A stretch of 64,000 bases of DNA from Deltaproteobacteria bacterium (GTDB lineage Bacteria; Myxococcota_A; UBA9160; UBA4427): NCBI GenBank assembly GCA_029261855.1, contig JAJDAN010000011.1, forward strand, positions 1-64,000, read 5' to 3'. The notes beneath the pieces were generated by a model, which was not told the DNA's origin, ran no database searches, and saw only the letters and a program-made list of their open reading frames with translations. Position numbers and translations under genes: made by a program. Shown piece by piece: positions 53,201 to 61,087 of this stretch. The first letter of the stretch is position 1. The number at the start of each line of letters is the position of its first letter.

Positions 53201-53482
53201 GCCCGACTGCGGGCGATCTTGCTGACCTCCGCGACCACCTTCGCCGGCCTGACGCCGCTACTGCTCGAGACCAGCGTGCAAGCGAAGATGCTCATCCCGA
53301 TGGCGGTGTCGCTGGCTTTCGGCGTCGTCTTCGCGACTGCGATCACCCTGTTCCTGGTACCCGCCTACTACCTGATCCTCGACGACGCCGTGCAACTCGT
53401 GAAGGCGCGTCTGCCCGGGCGCTCCGGGTCGCCGCTGAACGAGACAACGGCGCCGGCCGAGGCTCTCGCAGACCCCCGCTAG
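50246..53482 (+). CDS. RND efflux pump permease (HAE-type)
   Basis: A 1078-residue inner-membrane pump with 12 helices and two large periplasmic loops. The N-terminus has the usual IKQEVFPELALPVISVSAAYPGASPTEVEE. The proton-relay Asp pair lies in LGIVVDDAIIVGENAY (helix 4). The C-terminal half has SLIGLVALSGVVVNDSLVLVDYVNR. Length and layout are complete. The substrate could be drugs, lipids or solvents. No outer-membrane channel gene is adjacent, so a TolC homologue elsewhere is needed. Followed by two hairpins. Confidence 0.94.
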   Translation: MNRAIAWFASNHVAANLLMALLVAGGLLTLPSIKQEVFPELALPVISVSAAYPGASPTEVEEAVCLRIEEALQGLQGIKRMHANANEGSGSVSIELMAGEDARLRLDQVRSRVDGIETFPEEVKRPVVTQADLRFQVLDVAVSGNVDEQTLKQLGQQARDEIAALPGVTDVELVATRPYEITIEVSEDSLRRHGLTLSQIAAAVQRSSLDLPGGSIKTDAGEILIRTVGQARSATDFEQVVLLSRADGTRLTLGNVGRVIDGFEESDELTLFDGEPAVIVQVFRVGQQSALEIARTVSAYLDERSASLPQGVHFTVAQNDARFLRDRLDTLLNNGWTGFILVFGVLALFLRVRLAMWVSLGVPLSFLGAIWMLPTFDVSINLISLMAFIIVLGIVVDDAIIVGENAYTEQARTKNPLRGAVLGAQGVAIPVIFGVLTTIAAFAPMLFVPGPMGRIARVIPLVVCLCLAFSLFESLFILPAHLGHASGGSDGEVAGTRVTRAWRDFQDRIAGGLQHFTEFRYRPILERAIEWRYTTAAISVALLSITLGLLGGGWIQMVFQPEVESDVAVAYVHMPEGTPTELTASAVAQVANAARGIADEVDRERDIDIEGSIFAHFSTSVGRQPYRRKQASGPASFAAAGARGSHLGEVQVEVVSSDSREISVAELTRRWRERTGEIVGAEEVTFTASLIAAASPIQIELMGPDLATLRGAADFVKDRLGRYPGVLDIADSFRSGKRELELELLPSAEALGLTVEDLGSQVRQAFYGQEVQRLQRGRDEVKVVARYPLEERRSVADLENMRIRTASGSAVPFSTVARATLGEGFAGIRRVDRRRVVAVTADVDNAVTNAGAVLADMQQGDLDELASLFPDVQVSIEGEQREQSEFLDSLARGWLIALLVIYALLAIPLRSYAQPLIIMSAIPFGLVGAVWGHVFMDLSFSMMSLIGLVALSGVVVNDSLVLVDYVNRCRDGGAGLREAILEAGAARLRAILLTSATTFAGLTPLLLETSVQAKMLIPMAVSLAFGVVFATAITLFLVPAYYLILDDAVQLVKARLPGRSGSPLNETTAPAEALADPR

Positions 53483-53491
53483 GAGGCCGAC

Positions 53492-53508
53492 CCAAGACTG
53501 AGTCTTGG
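53492..53508. terminator. first hairpin after the RND operon
   Basis: A perfect 7-bp stem (ccaagac / gtcttgg) with a 3-base loop, 9 bases past the pump stop codon, between convergent genes. Confidence 0.55.
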
Positions 53509-53528
53509 AACTTCCGCTTCCGTCGCAA

Positions 53529-53547
53529 GCGAAGCCTACGGCTTCGC
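53529..53547. terminator. second hairpin between the RND operon and the HEAT-repeat gene
   Basis: A perfect 8-bp stem (gcgaagcc / ggcttcgc) with a 3-base loop, 12 bases before the stop of the leftward gene. With the first hairpin it probably stops transcription from both sides. Confidence 0.55.
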
Positions 53548-53559
53548 CCGGTGAGGCTC

Positions 53560-54279
53560 CTAGTCGGATCCGGCCACGGGCTCGAGCGCGTCGAGTGCTT
53601 CCGCAGCGGCTTCGCGCACGATCGGGTCGTCGTCGTCGAGCAGCGGCTCGATCTCCGCGGCAGAGCGCGGGTCGCCGGCTCGTGCGAGCACCTCGAGGGC
53701 CGTCTGCACCACCACCGGATCGTCGTTGTCGAGCAGCTCGTAGATCGCCAGCGCGAGCGGGTCGGCCACGTCGACCCCCGCCAGGGCGGAAGCCCCGGGC
53801 GTCGCGTCCACCCCGGCGCGCGCCCGTAGCACGGACACCCGATGGGTCTGGGAGAGCGGGTCGAACCCGATCACGAGCTCGTACTCGACGCCGCGAAGGA
53901 CCAATGACAGGACATCGAAGAGCGGCGCGTCGTCGATGCGCGCGGTGATGCGCCGGTCCTCGATGCCCGACGCGCTGACATCCAGACGCGTGCCCGTTTC
54001 CCGAGCGAGAGCGCGCAACACGTCGCTGCGCGGAGCCTCATTGGCCTGAAGGCTCACGCTCGAGCCGTCGACGCGGACGCGGACGGCGCCTGCCTCGAGC
54101 GGTGCGATGGGCGTCCAGGTGTCCCGGGGCGCCTGCTCCACGACGTCCCCCGGGTCCGTTTCCGGCGGCGCGGCCGGGGGCGCGGGCTCGCCGCAACCCG
54201 CCGCCAGGACGAGGACCATCGCGGCCAACGTCCGTGCAACGAACCGGGCGCGCCGTCTATCCGTGCGACGCGCGCTCAA
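53560..54279 (-). CDS. HEAT-repeat lipoprotein
   Basis: A 239-residue protein. The TTG start overlaps the acyl-CoA dehydrogenase stop (TTGA); an ATG at 54219 would give a shorter signal. Lipobox LVLAAGC. A secretin-like/STN type small domain is possible in the middle (VLRALARETGTRLDVSASGIEDRRITARIDDAPLFDVLSLVL). The C-terminal 70 residues form two HEAT-like repeats (DDPVVVQTALEVLARAGDP, DDPIVREAAAEALDAL). Function unknown; the combination suggests an envelope assembly or binding role. Confidence 0.78.
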   Translation of the reverse strand: MSARRTDRRRARFVARTLAAMVLVLAAGCGEPAPPAAPPETDPGDVVEQAPRDTWTPIAPLEAGAVRVRVDGSSVSLQANEAPRSDVLRALARETGTRLDVSASGIEDRRITARIDDAPLFDVLSLVLRGVEYELVIGFDPLSQTHRVSVLRARAGVDATPGASALAGVDVADPLALAIYELLDNDDPVVVQTALEVLARAGDPRSAAEIEPLLDDDDPIVREAAAEALDALEPVAGSD

Positions 54280-55424
54280 TCCAACCCGAGCCGACGCGCG
54301 ATGATCACCTTCATGATCTCGTTGGTGCCCGCATAGATCGACTGGACCGCGGCGTCCTGGTAGTCGCCGGAGATCGGGTACTCCTCCATGAAGCCGTAGC
54401 CACCGTGAAGCTGCAGGCACTCGGCACTGACCTTCTTCTGGAGATCGGTGGTCCAGTACTTGGCCATACTGACCTCCTTGACCACCTCGTCCCCGCGCAC
54501 GTGGGCCGCCATCAGCTTGTCGACGAAGGCCTGTCCGATCTCGATCTCCGTGGCGAGCTCCGCCAGCTTGAACTGCGTGTTCTGGAACTGGGCGATGCGC
54601 TGCCCGAAGGCCGTCCGCTCCTTCACGTAGGCGAGCGTGTCGTCGAGAGACCGCTGGCACGACGCGATGGAGGCGATGCCGATGGTCAGGCGTTCCTGCT
54701 GCAGCTGGGACATCAGCATCTTGAAGCCCTGCCCTTCGAGACCCAGCAGGTTGCTCGCCGGCACGCGACAGTCCTGGAAGAAGAGCTCGCTGGTGTCCTG
54801 GCCCTTGAGACCGATCTTGTCGAGATTGCGCCCCCGCTCGAAGCCCGGCGTGCCGGCTTCGACCAGCAGCAGGCTGATCCCGCGATGGGGCGGGTCCGCA
54901 TCCGGGTCGGTCTTGGCGACCACGATCACCAGGTCCGATATCTGACCGTTCGAGATGAAGGTCTTCGCGCCGTCGATGACGTACTCGTCGCCGTCCCGGA
55001 TGGCGCGGGTCTGGACGTTGGCCAGGTCGGACCCGGTTCCGGGCTCGGTCATGGCGATCGCCAGCACGCAGTCCCCGCTGATGGACGGCGCGAGGTAGCG
55101 CTCTTTCTGCTCGTGGCTCGCGTAGTGGGTCAGATAGGGCATGCAGATGTCCGAATGCAGCGACAGCATCAGGGCGTGTGCGCGCACCCGCGCGAGCTCT
55201 TCGATGATCACCGCTTCGTACAGGAAGTCGCCGCCACCCCCACCGTATTCCTCGGGCGCGCTGGCGCCCAGGAAGCCCTGCTCGCCGCACAGTTTCCAGG
55301 TCGCCTTGTCGGTGCTCTTCGCCGCGTTCCAGCCGGCCACCTTGGGCTCGATCTCGGCGGCGACGAAGCGTCGGAATTCCGCGCGGAAGTGATCGTGCTC
55401 GTCGGAGAAGATGTCGCGCTGCAT
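54276..55424 (-). CDS. acyl-CoA dehydrogenase
   Basis: A 382-residue flavoenzyme of normal length. The ATG at 55424 follows GAGGAAGCAACC; the longer frame upstream is antisense-type noise. Family signatures are AIAMTEPGTGSDLA and QLHGGYGFMEEYPI. The catalytic base Glu lies in YAGTNEIMK. It introduces the 2,3-double bond in an acyl-CoA, feeding electrons to ETF. Chain-length preference is not readable. Coupled to the HEAT-repeat lipoprotein gene. Confidence 0.93.
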   Translation of the reverse strand: MQRDIFSDEHDHFRAEFRRFVAAEIEPKVAGWNAAKSTDKATWKLCGEQGFLGASAPEEYGGGGGDFLYEAVIIEELARVRAHALMLSLHSDICMPYLTHYASHEQKERYLAPSISGDCVLAIAMTEPGTGSDLANVQTRAIRDGDEYVIDGAKTFISNGQISDLVIVVAKTDPDADPPHRGISLLLVEAGTPGFERGRNLDKIGLKGQDTSELFFQDCRVPASNLLGLEGQGFKMLMSQLQQERLTIGIASIASCQRSLDDTLAYVKERTAFGQRIAQFQNTQFKLAELATEIEIGQAFVDKLMAAHVRGDEVVKEVSMAKYWTTDLQKKVSAECLQLHGGYGFMEEYPISGDYQDAAVQSIYAGTNEIMKVIIARRLGLD

Positions 55425-55477
55425 GGTTGCTTCCTCGGATTCGTGGGTTCGATTTGCGGGGCGACTGGACCGGACGC

Positions 55478-57904
55478 TCAGCCGCGAGGCACGCCCATCA
55501 GCCGTCGGACCCGGTCGGAGACGTCCTCGACCTCGTTGTGCCCCTTCTGGACCAGATCGCCGAGCGTCCCGTCGAAACGGCGCGCGAGTCCGCGTTCGAT
55601 CATCGACACGTGGATGCCGTCGAAGTCGCGGTGGGGACGCACGTAGCCGCGCGCGATCAGACGGGAACAGAAGAGCTCGAGCCCCTGCTGGGGCCTCGTC
55701 GTACCGCGGTTGTTGCGCGGCTTGCGCTCGGCGAGCGCCACGACGAAATCGATGGCCGCGACGCCGATCCGCGTGAAGATGCCCGGGCGACGCACCGGTA
55801 GCGGGTAGATCTGCACGCTCTTCCCGGCGGCGCTGGCCTCCGCGAGCATCGATTCGCTCTCGCCCGTCACGACCAGCACGTCGGCCAAAGCGAGGTACCC
55901 GAGCAGCGGGTTCTCGGACGATTTCTGGTCCGGCTCCCAGCGGTGGAAGTGCGCGACGTGGGGCAGCACGCGTTCCATCGCCGCCGCCGCATCGGCGCCC
56001 GTCCGACGGCTGGTGGTGACGAAGACCGAACCTCCGGCCTCCTCCGCCATCCGGCCCACATCCCGAGCCAGGCGCGTGGCGATCTCTTCGTCGAAGGCAG
56101 AGTGCGCCGACGCGCCCCCCACGAGCACGGCGATGCGCGGGGACGGGTGCGCGTCGAACAGGTAGCGCCACTGGATGGCGGCGGCGTCGAGCGCTGGCTG
56201 GCGGATGCGCGTGAGAGCGGCCGCGGTCTCGAGGCGGTTGGGATGGGGGCACAGCTGCGCATGAGCGGGAGCGACCGCCAGGTCGAAGGGCTCCGCCGGG
56301 TTCGCACCCTTGCGTCCGAGCTGGACGATGCGGGTGCGACCGCGCGAGCGCTTGGCGATCCAACGCGCGACGGGCGCCGTGCGGCGACCGGCAGCGATCA
56401 CCAGGTCTGGGAACGGAGGCGCGAGATCCCGCCGGCTCTTGCGGGTCAGCACGTGGGCGCTGGCGCCGAGGATCGGGTTCGGGATGTAGATCGACGGGCC
56501 GAAGTGCAGTCCGATCTTCTCGTAGTCCCAGCCGAGCTCCTCGGCGAGCCCGATGGACTGGGTGGTGTTGCCCGGGCGGTCGTCAGCCAGGACCCAGACC
56601 TTGGGCTTCCCGGGCCGCGCGAAGCGCCCGCCGGACCGGAAGAAGATGTCCTCGCCTTTGGGGTCGTCCTCGCGCACCAGCGCGAGCTGCCACGACAGGT
56701 CGGGGTGCCGACGGCCTGCCGCCTCGAAGTGCGCGACCCACCAATCCGGATTGCGGACAGTACCGACCGGCGGGTGGCCCCGTGGCGCACGACGCGGCGA
56801 CTCGCATGGCGCGACCGCCAGCACGAGGCGATCCGCACGGCGGAATAGCGCCTCGACGACCCAGGGCATGTCTTCAGGGGGGATGACGTCGAGCCCGCCC
56901 GTGACGATGACCGCATCCGCGGGGGTTCGGGACGCAAGCGTGCAGGCCGGCCCCAGGAGCCCGAGCAGGCCGGCCTCGGACTCTCGGGCCACCCCCCAGC
57001 GCGCGCTCTGTTTGGCGTGTTCGGCGCCCCTGCCCGAAACCACCTCGAGGACGGATCCGGCGCCGCGGGCCTCCAGAAGCTCGAGTGCGACCTGCTGGAC
57101 CGCGCGCGGTGTCTCGCCCGGCGCGGGCAGCGCTTCCGTCGATTCCATCAGGGCGCGGAAGAAGCAGGTCGGATTCTCGTCGCAGAAGGGCTCGAAGCCT
57201 GCGGCGATCGCGCCGTCTTCGAGGTCCTGCCAGAGCTTCTCGTCCCGATTCGTCCTGTACACGAAGCGCTCCGGGAAGGGTCGCCAGGGCTGGGTGTGGA
57301 GCGTCGAGTAGTGAAGCAGGTGCGAGACACCGGGCACGTACTCGGCGTCCCGGGCGTTCCAGTGTGGGTCGAGCGGACCGCGAATGCCGGGAACACGAAG
57401 GGTGCGGCGGAGGATCGACTTCTTCTTGCCGTGGCGGGCGTCGTCGAGGCTCCAGTGCTCTGCCATCCGCTCGCAGTCGATCAGCATGACCGATGTCTCG
57501 GCATCCCCGATGGCGAGGTAGCCGGCCCCTGCCAGGTCGAGGTCGAACAGCTCACCGGGGTCCGTGAGGAAGATCTGGTCCTCGTCGCAGTAGATCGCCC
57601 GGCCGGTCGCGCCCGCGAAGTAGGGAATCGCAAAGCGGTAGTTGGTGAATCCCGTCGTCCAGCCCTTGCGCTCGAAGCCGGCGAGGTCGGACATGACGTG
57701 AATGCGATAGACCCGACCGGGGTCTCGGACCTGCTCGATCGACCACGCGAAGGCGCGCGTTGCGCGGAACTGCGCGGGCTCCGTGCCCAGAAAGATCTCG
57801 ACCGCCGGCTTCGCGGGTGCCGCCCCCGCCACACGCGCCGGAAGCGTGACGCAGTCCGGAACCGTGCGTTCAGCACGCGCGGAGCTGGGCGAGATCTCGG
57901 ACAT
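55478..57904 (-). CDS. three-domain glycosyltransferase fusion with ELM1-type C-terminus
   Basis: An 808-residue protein without signal peptide (ATG at 57904; TTG at 57916 possible). The N-terminal part (about 35-230) looks like a GT8-type glycosyltransferase: VEIFLGTEPAQFRATRAFAWS and a DxD-type metal motif in YCDEDQIFLTD. The middle (about 255-400) has the look of a degenerate SAM-methyltransferase fold (SVLEVVSGRG, DAVIVTGGLDVIPP). The C-terminal part (about 430-720) matches the ELM1/GtrOC1 family (WVLADDRPGNTTQSIGLAEELGW, PDLVIAAGRRTAPVARW, VVTGESESMLAEASAAGK). Likely a multi-step enzyme for surface glycan or LPS core, next to GT2 and kdsA genes. Confidence 0.75.
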   Translation of the reverse strand: MSEISPSSARAERTVPDCVTLPARVAGAAPAKPAVEIFLGTEPAQFRATRAFAWSIEQVRDPGRVYRIHVMSDLAGFERKGWTTGFTNYRFAIPYFAGATGRAIYCDEDQIFLTDPGELFDLDLAGAGYLAIGDAETSVMLIDCERMAEHWSLDDARHGKKKSILRRTLRVPGIRGPLDPHWNARDAEYVPGVSHLLHYSTLHTQPWRPFPERFVYRTNRDEKLWQDLEDGAIAAGFEPFCDENPTCFFRALMESTEALPAPGETPRAVQQVALELLEARGAGSVLEVVSGRGAEHAKQSARWGVARESEAGLLGLLGPACTLASRTPADAVIVTGGLDVIPPEDMPWVVEALFRRADRLVLAVAPCESPRRAPRGHPPVGTVRNPDWWVAHFEAAGRRHPDLSWQLALVREDDPKGEDIFFRSGGRFARPGKPKVWVLADDRPGNTTQSIGLAEELGWDYEKIGLHFGPSIYIPNPILGASAHVLTRKSRRDLAPPFPDLVIAAGRRTAPVARWIAKRSRGRTRIVQLGRKGANPAEPFDLAVAPAHAQLCPHPNRLETAAALTRIRQPALDAAAIQWRYLFDAHPSPRIAVLVGGASAHSAFDEEIATRLARDVGRMAEEAGGSVFVTTSRRTGADAAAAMERVLPHVAHFHRWEPDQKSSENPLLGYLALADVLVVTGESESMLAEASAAGKSVQIYPLPVRRPGIFTRIGVAAIDFVVALAERKPRNNRGTTRPQQGLELFCSRLIARGYVRPHRDFDGIHVSMIERGLARRFDGTLGDLVQKGHNEVEDVSDRVRRLMGVPRG

Positions 57905-58109
57905 CTGGGGTTCCAAGCGAGGGGCCGGTCCGTTCGGCGGGGGGACCGAGGGGCGGCGCGCTGGGGCAGGAGACTACCAGACAAGCCCCTCTCCGGTGGT
58001 CGAGTTCCCCCGTGGGTCCCCGAAGGGATGGCGCGAGAGCGGTTTCAGAGCGTCCCGGACACCGTACACTGTGCCCGCGCCGCTCCGTCCAGCGAGGGAC
58101 ATCGGACAA

Positions 58110-59159
58110 GTGTCGACCCTGCCGATTTCGACAGCGCCTGCCGATCCGAAGGTCACCGTCTTCATGGCGGTCTACAACCGCGCCCCGGTGCTCGGCGAAG
58201 CCATCGAGAGCGTGCTCCGGCAGACCTACCGCGACTTCGAGCTGCTGATCATCGACGACGGCTCGACGGACGCGAGCGCCGATGTCGCGGACCGTTTCGA
58301 CGACGCTCGCATCCGGATCGTTCGCCAGGAAGAGAACCTCGGCATCCCCCGCACACGCAATCACGGCCTGTCCCTGGCACGCGGCGAGTACCTGGCGATT
58401 CTCGACAGCGACGACATCGCCTTTCCGAGACGGCTCGAGCAGCAGGTCGCCTTTCTCGATTCGAACCCGGGGGTCGCGGCCGTGGGGGGATGGGCCAGGC
58501 GGATCCATGCGGACGGACGACGGACCTCGCCGGCGGTGCGTCCCATCGAGCCCCGGGAGATCCGCGCACGCATCCCCTTCGCCACCTGCTTCAAGAACCC
58601 GACCATGATGGGCCGCACCGCAGCCATGCGCGAGTTCGGCTATCGCGACGAGTTCGTGATCTGCCAGGACATCGACATGTGGAGCCGCATGTCGGTGAAG
58701 TACCCGCTCGCCAACCTGCCGCGCTTCCTCATCCAGTACCGGCTGGGCGGCATGAGCCATCTGGACGCGGCCCTCGCCGCGGACATGAAGAAGCGTGCGA
58801 TCGGCGGGCAGCTGCACGACCTCGGCGTGGACTTCGACGACGACGACCTCGACCGACACTACATGCTGCGCAACCCGAAGAACTTCCGCTTCACGCGGGA
58901 AGACCTCGACTGGTCCGAGCAGTGGCTGCTACGGCTCATCGAGGCCAACCGCGTGAATCGCTGCTACCCGGAGCCGGAATTCAGCCACGCAGCCGCGGAG
59001 CGTTGGTGGCGCGTGGCGCTGGTCGCGCTCCGCGCCAGGCAGTCGACGGCACCCTTCCGGCAGCCTTCGGCGTTGCGGCGAGGGTTGCCGGGCGTCCTCG
59101 CCGGCGTCGGACGCCTGAGCTGGCGCCGGGTCACCACCCAGCTCCAGTCGCGGGGCTGA
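58110..59159 (+). CDS. family 2 glycosyltransferase
   Basis: A 349-residue enzyme. The GTG at 58110 is preferred (GAGGG upstream at 11 bases); the open frame to 57783 overlaps the divergent fusion gene. The GT-A core is clear: VTVFMAVYNRAPVLGEAIESVL, LLIIDDGSTD and the DxD motif in YLAILDSDDIAFP, with ICQDIDMWSRM as the acceptor-side motif. No membrane helices. It adds a sugar to LPS or a surface polysaccharide. Confidence 0.92.
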   Translation: MSTLPISTAPADPKVTVFMAVYNRAPVLGEAIESVLRQTYRDFELLIIDDGSTDASADVADRFDDARIRIVRQEENLGIPRTRNHGLSLARGEYLAILDSDDIAFPRRLEQQVAFLDSNPGVAAVGGWARRIHADGRRTSPAVRPIEPREIRARIPFATCFKNPTMMGRTAAMREFGYRDEFVICQDIDMWSRMSVKYPLANLPRFLIQYRLGGMSHLDAALAADMKKRAIGGQLHDLGVDFDDDDLDRHYMLRNPKNFRFTREDLDWSEQWLLRLIEANRVNRCYPEPEFSHAAAERWWRVALVALRARQSTAPFRQPSALRRGLPGVLAGVGRLSWRRVTTQLQSRG

Positions 59160-59186
59160 GCCCAGGATGCTCCGGGCGACGACGAG

Positions 59187-60002
59187 ATGAGCGCGAGGCG
59201 ACCGCCGCGCTTCGAGCAGCGGTCGCTGAACCCGTTGCTGCGACGCCTGCGCCAGCAGATCCTGCGTCGGGTCGGCAAGCGCTTCGTGCATGCTCATCGC
59301 GTCTCGCTCGTTCGTATCGGGACGCGCCGCTTCAAGCGCATCCGCTTCGGCGACGCCTGGCTGGCGAGCCGCGCAGCCACCGGCCTCGAGCACTTCAGCG
59401 GAAGCGGGGTCGTCCCCGAGCTCGAGGCGCGCTTCGACGAGGAGCTACTGGTCGAGTTCGTCGAGGGCGAGCGGCTCACCCGCTTCGACCCGAGCGCCGC
59501 GGAACCGCTCGCGAGCTTCTACGCCCGGGTGCACGTCGGCGGGACGCGCCGGGAAGCCACCGCCGCGACCGGTCTCGTCGCCCGCGCAGGCCGCGATCTC
59601 GCCTTCCTGCGCGACGTCGAGGTCGTCGACGCGCGGCAGGCCACCGGCCTCGAAGCGGCGCTGACCCGGCTGGCGCCCGCGGAGGTCCTGCTCGGGTGGG
59701 ACTACACGGACGCCGTCCCCAAGAACTTCGTCCGCCGGGAAGACGGCCGGCTCGTGGGGATCGACGTCGAGGCGCTCCAACCGGACGGTCTGGTGGGAAT
59801 CGGGATCGCCAAGAGCCTCGCGCGGGGCGATGCCAGCTACCGCCGGGCCTTCCTCGACGCCTTCCGGAAGCAGTCAGAGATCGACATCGAACGGGATCTG
59901 CCGTTCGTCGAGCTGTGCTTCCAGCTGCGCTGGCTCAAGAACCGCTGCCTCAAGGGCAGCCGTCTCGACCCGTCGGGTCTCGAGCCCTTCCTGGACGAGT
60001 AG
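59187..60002 (+). CDS. kinase-fold protein of the surface-polysaccharide cluster
   Basis: A 271-residue protein with protein-kinase/aminoglycoside-phosphotransferase-like features: a basic N-terminus, ELLVEFVEGERL (hinge), the catalytic-loop-like LLGWDYTDAVPKNFV (Asp and Asn spaced as in HxDxxxxN, but the His is replaced), and the metal-binding GIDVEAL (DxE). Such proteins phosphorylate KDO or heptose in LPS, or choline-type headgroups. It lies between GT2 and kdsA, so an LPS-core kinase is a reasonable guess. Confidence 0.7.
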   Translation: MSARRPPRFEQRSLNPLLRRLRQQILRRVGKRFVHAHRVSLVRIGTRRFKRIRFGDAWLASRAATGLEHFSGSGVVPELEARFDEELLVEFVEGERLTRFDPSAAEPLASFYARVHVGGTRREATAATGLVARAGRDLAFLRDVEVVDARQATGLEAALTRLAPAEVLLGWDYTDAVPKNFVRREDGRLVGIDVEALQPDGLVGIGIAKSLARGDASYRRAFLDAFRKQSEIDIERDLPFVELCFQLRWLKNRCLKGSRLDPSGLEPFLDE

Positions 60003-60066
60003 CCACGCAGATCAGACCCAGATGCGTATCCGGTCAATCTCGCTACGCTCCCGCCAGTCAATTGGG

Positions 60067-60100
60067 GGGTGCGGAGAGCACCCGCGGGGGTCCCTCCCGC
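60067..60100 (+). other. twin hairpins in the kdsA leader
   Basis: Two adjacent stem-loops: gggtgc/gcaccc with 5-base loop (60067-60083) and gcggggg/ctcccgc with 3-base loop (60084-60100, one G-T pair). They lie 112 bases before the kdsA start and 65 bases after the kinase-like gene. No U tract. They may be a terminator of the upstream genes or a leader structure; no known riboswitch is recognised. Confidence 0.4.
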
Positions 60101-60211
60101 GAACACAACACGTCTCAGAGCGCGGCATCAAGATCGTGGTCATCCCGACCCGGGTGGCTGCTATCTAGACCGAGCGCCGGATCGCGGTTCATCGGATCCG
60201 AGGAGGACACG

Positions 60212-61060
60212 GTGCACATCGGCGACATTCCGATCGGCAACGGTGCACCCCTTGCACTGATCTCGGGACTCAACGTCCTCGAGGGGAAGTCCGACGCCAT
60301 CGAGGCGGCGCGGATCACGCAGGACCTCGCGCAGCACCACCGCATCCCGCTGATCTTCAAGGCGTCGTTCGACAAGGCCAACCGCTCCCGGGCAGACGCC
60401 TTCCGTGGGCCGGGGCTCGACGAAGGCCTCCGCATCCTGGCCGCGATCAAGCGCGAGACGGGCTTGCCCATCCTGACGGACATCCACGAACCCGGGCATG
60501 CCAAGATCGCGGCCGAAGTCGTCGACTGCCTCCAGGTTCCGGCGTTCCTCTGCCGCCAGACCGATCTGATCGCAGCCTGCGGCGCGACCGGACATCCCGT
60601 GAACGTGAAGAAGGCCCAGTTCATCGCCCCGGCCGACATCCGGATGGCGGTCGACAAGCTGCGCAGCTTCGGCGCCCAGGACGTCATGGTCACCGACCGA
60701 GGGGCCACCTTCGGGTACAACAACCTCGTGGCCGACATGCGCGGCCTGGTGCAGATGCGCGAGTTCGCGCCTGTCTGCTTCGACGCCACGCATGCGGTGC
60801 AATATCCGGGCGCCGAGGACGGAGCCTCCGGCGGCGATCGCCGCTTCGTGGCTCCGCTGTCGCGCGCTGCCGTCGCCACGGGAATCGACGCTTTGTTCGT
60901 GGAAGCCCACGCCGAGCCCGCGAAGGCTCCCTGCGACGGGCCGAGCCAGCTCACCTACGACGCGCTCGATGCGCTGCTGTCCGAGGTGACCGCTGTGGCC
61001 CGAGCGCTCGCGGCACTGCCTGAAGACACCCGCACCCGCGCCCGCTGCGACGGCGTCTAG
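60212..61060 (+). CDS. kdsA: 3-deoxy-D-manno-octulosonate 8-phosphate synthase
   Basis: A 282-residue cytoplasmic enzyme that condenses phosphoenolpyruvate and arabinose-5-phosphate into KDO-8-phosphate, the precursor of the KDO sugar of LPS. The GTG at 60212 follows GAGGAGG. The diagnostic FKASFDKANRSR, LTDIHEP and FDATHAVQYPG segments distinguish it from DAHP synthase. A Cys/metal residue of the metal-dependent KdsA class is possible (ALISGLNV at the position usually Ala-Gly-Pro-Cys/Asn; Asn here suggests the metal-independent class). Its presence shows the organism makes KDO-type LPS. Confidence 0.94.
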   Translation: MHIGDIPIGNGAPLALISGLNVLEGKSDAIEAARITQDLAQHHRIPLIFKASFDKANRSRADAFRGPGLDEGLRILAAIKRETGLPILTDIHEPGHAKIAAEVVDCLQVPAFLCRQTDLIAACGATGHPVNVKKAQFIAPADIRMAVDKLRSFGAQDVMVTDRGATFGYNNLVADMRGLVQMREFAPVCFDATHAVQYPGAEDGASGGDRRFVAPLSRAAVATGIDALFVEAHAEPAKAPCDGPSQLTYDALDALLSEVTAVARALAALPEDTRTRARCDGV

Positions 61061-61087
61061 CCCACCGCGTCCGTCCGCGCGCGGCGC

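Noticed and set aside
57017-60211. Upstream extension of the kdsA frame to more than 1300 codons
   Set aside because: It overlaps three real genes in other frames; kdsA has a perfect ribosome site and GTG start at 60212.
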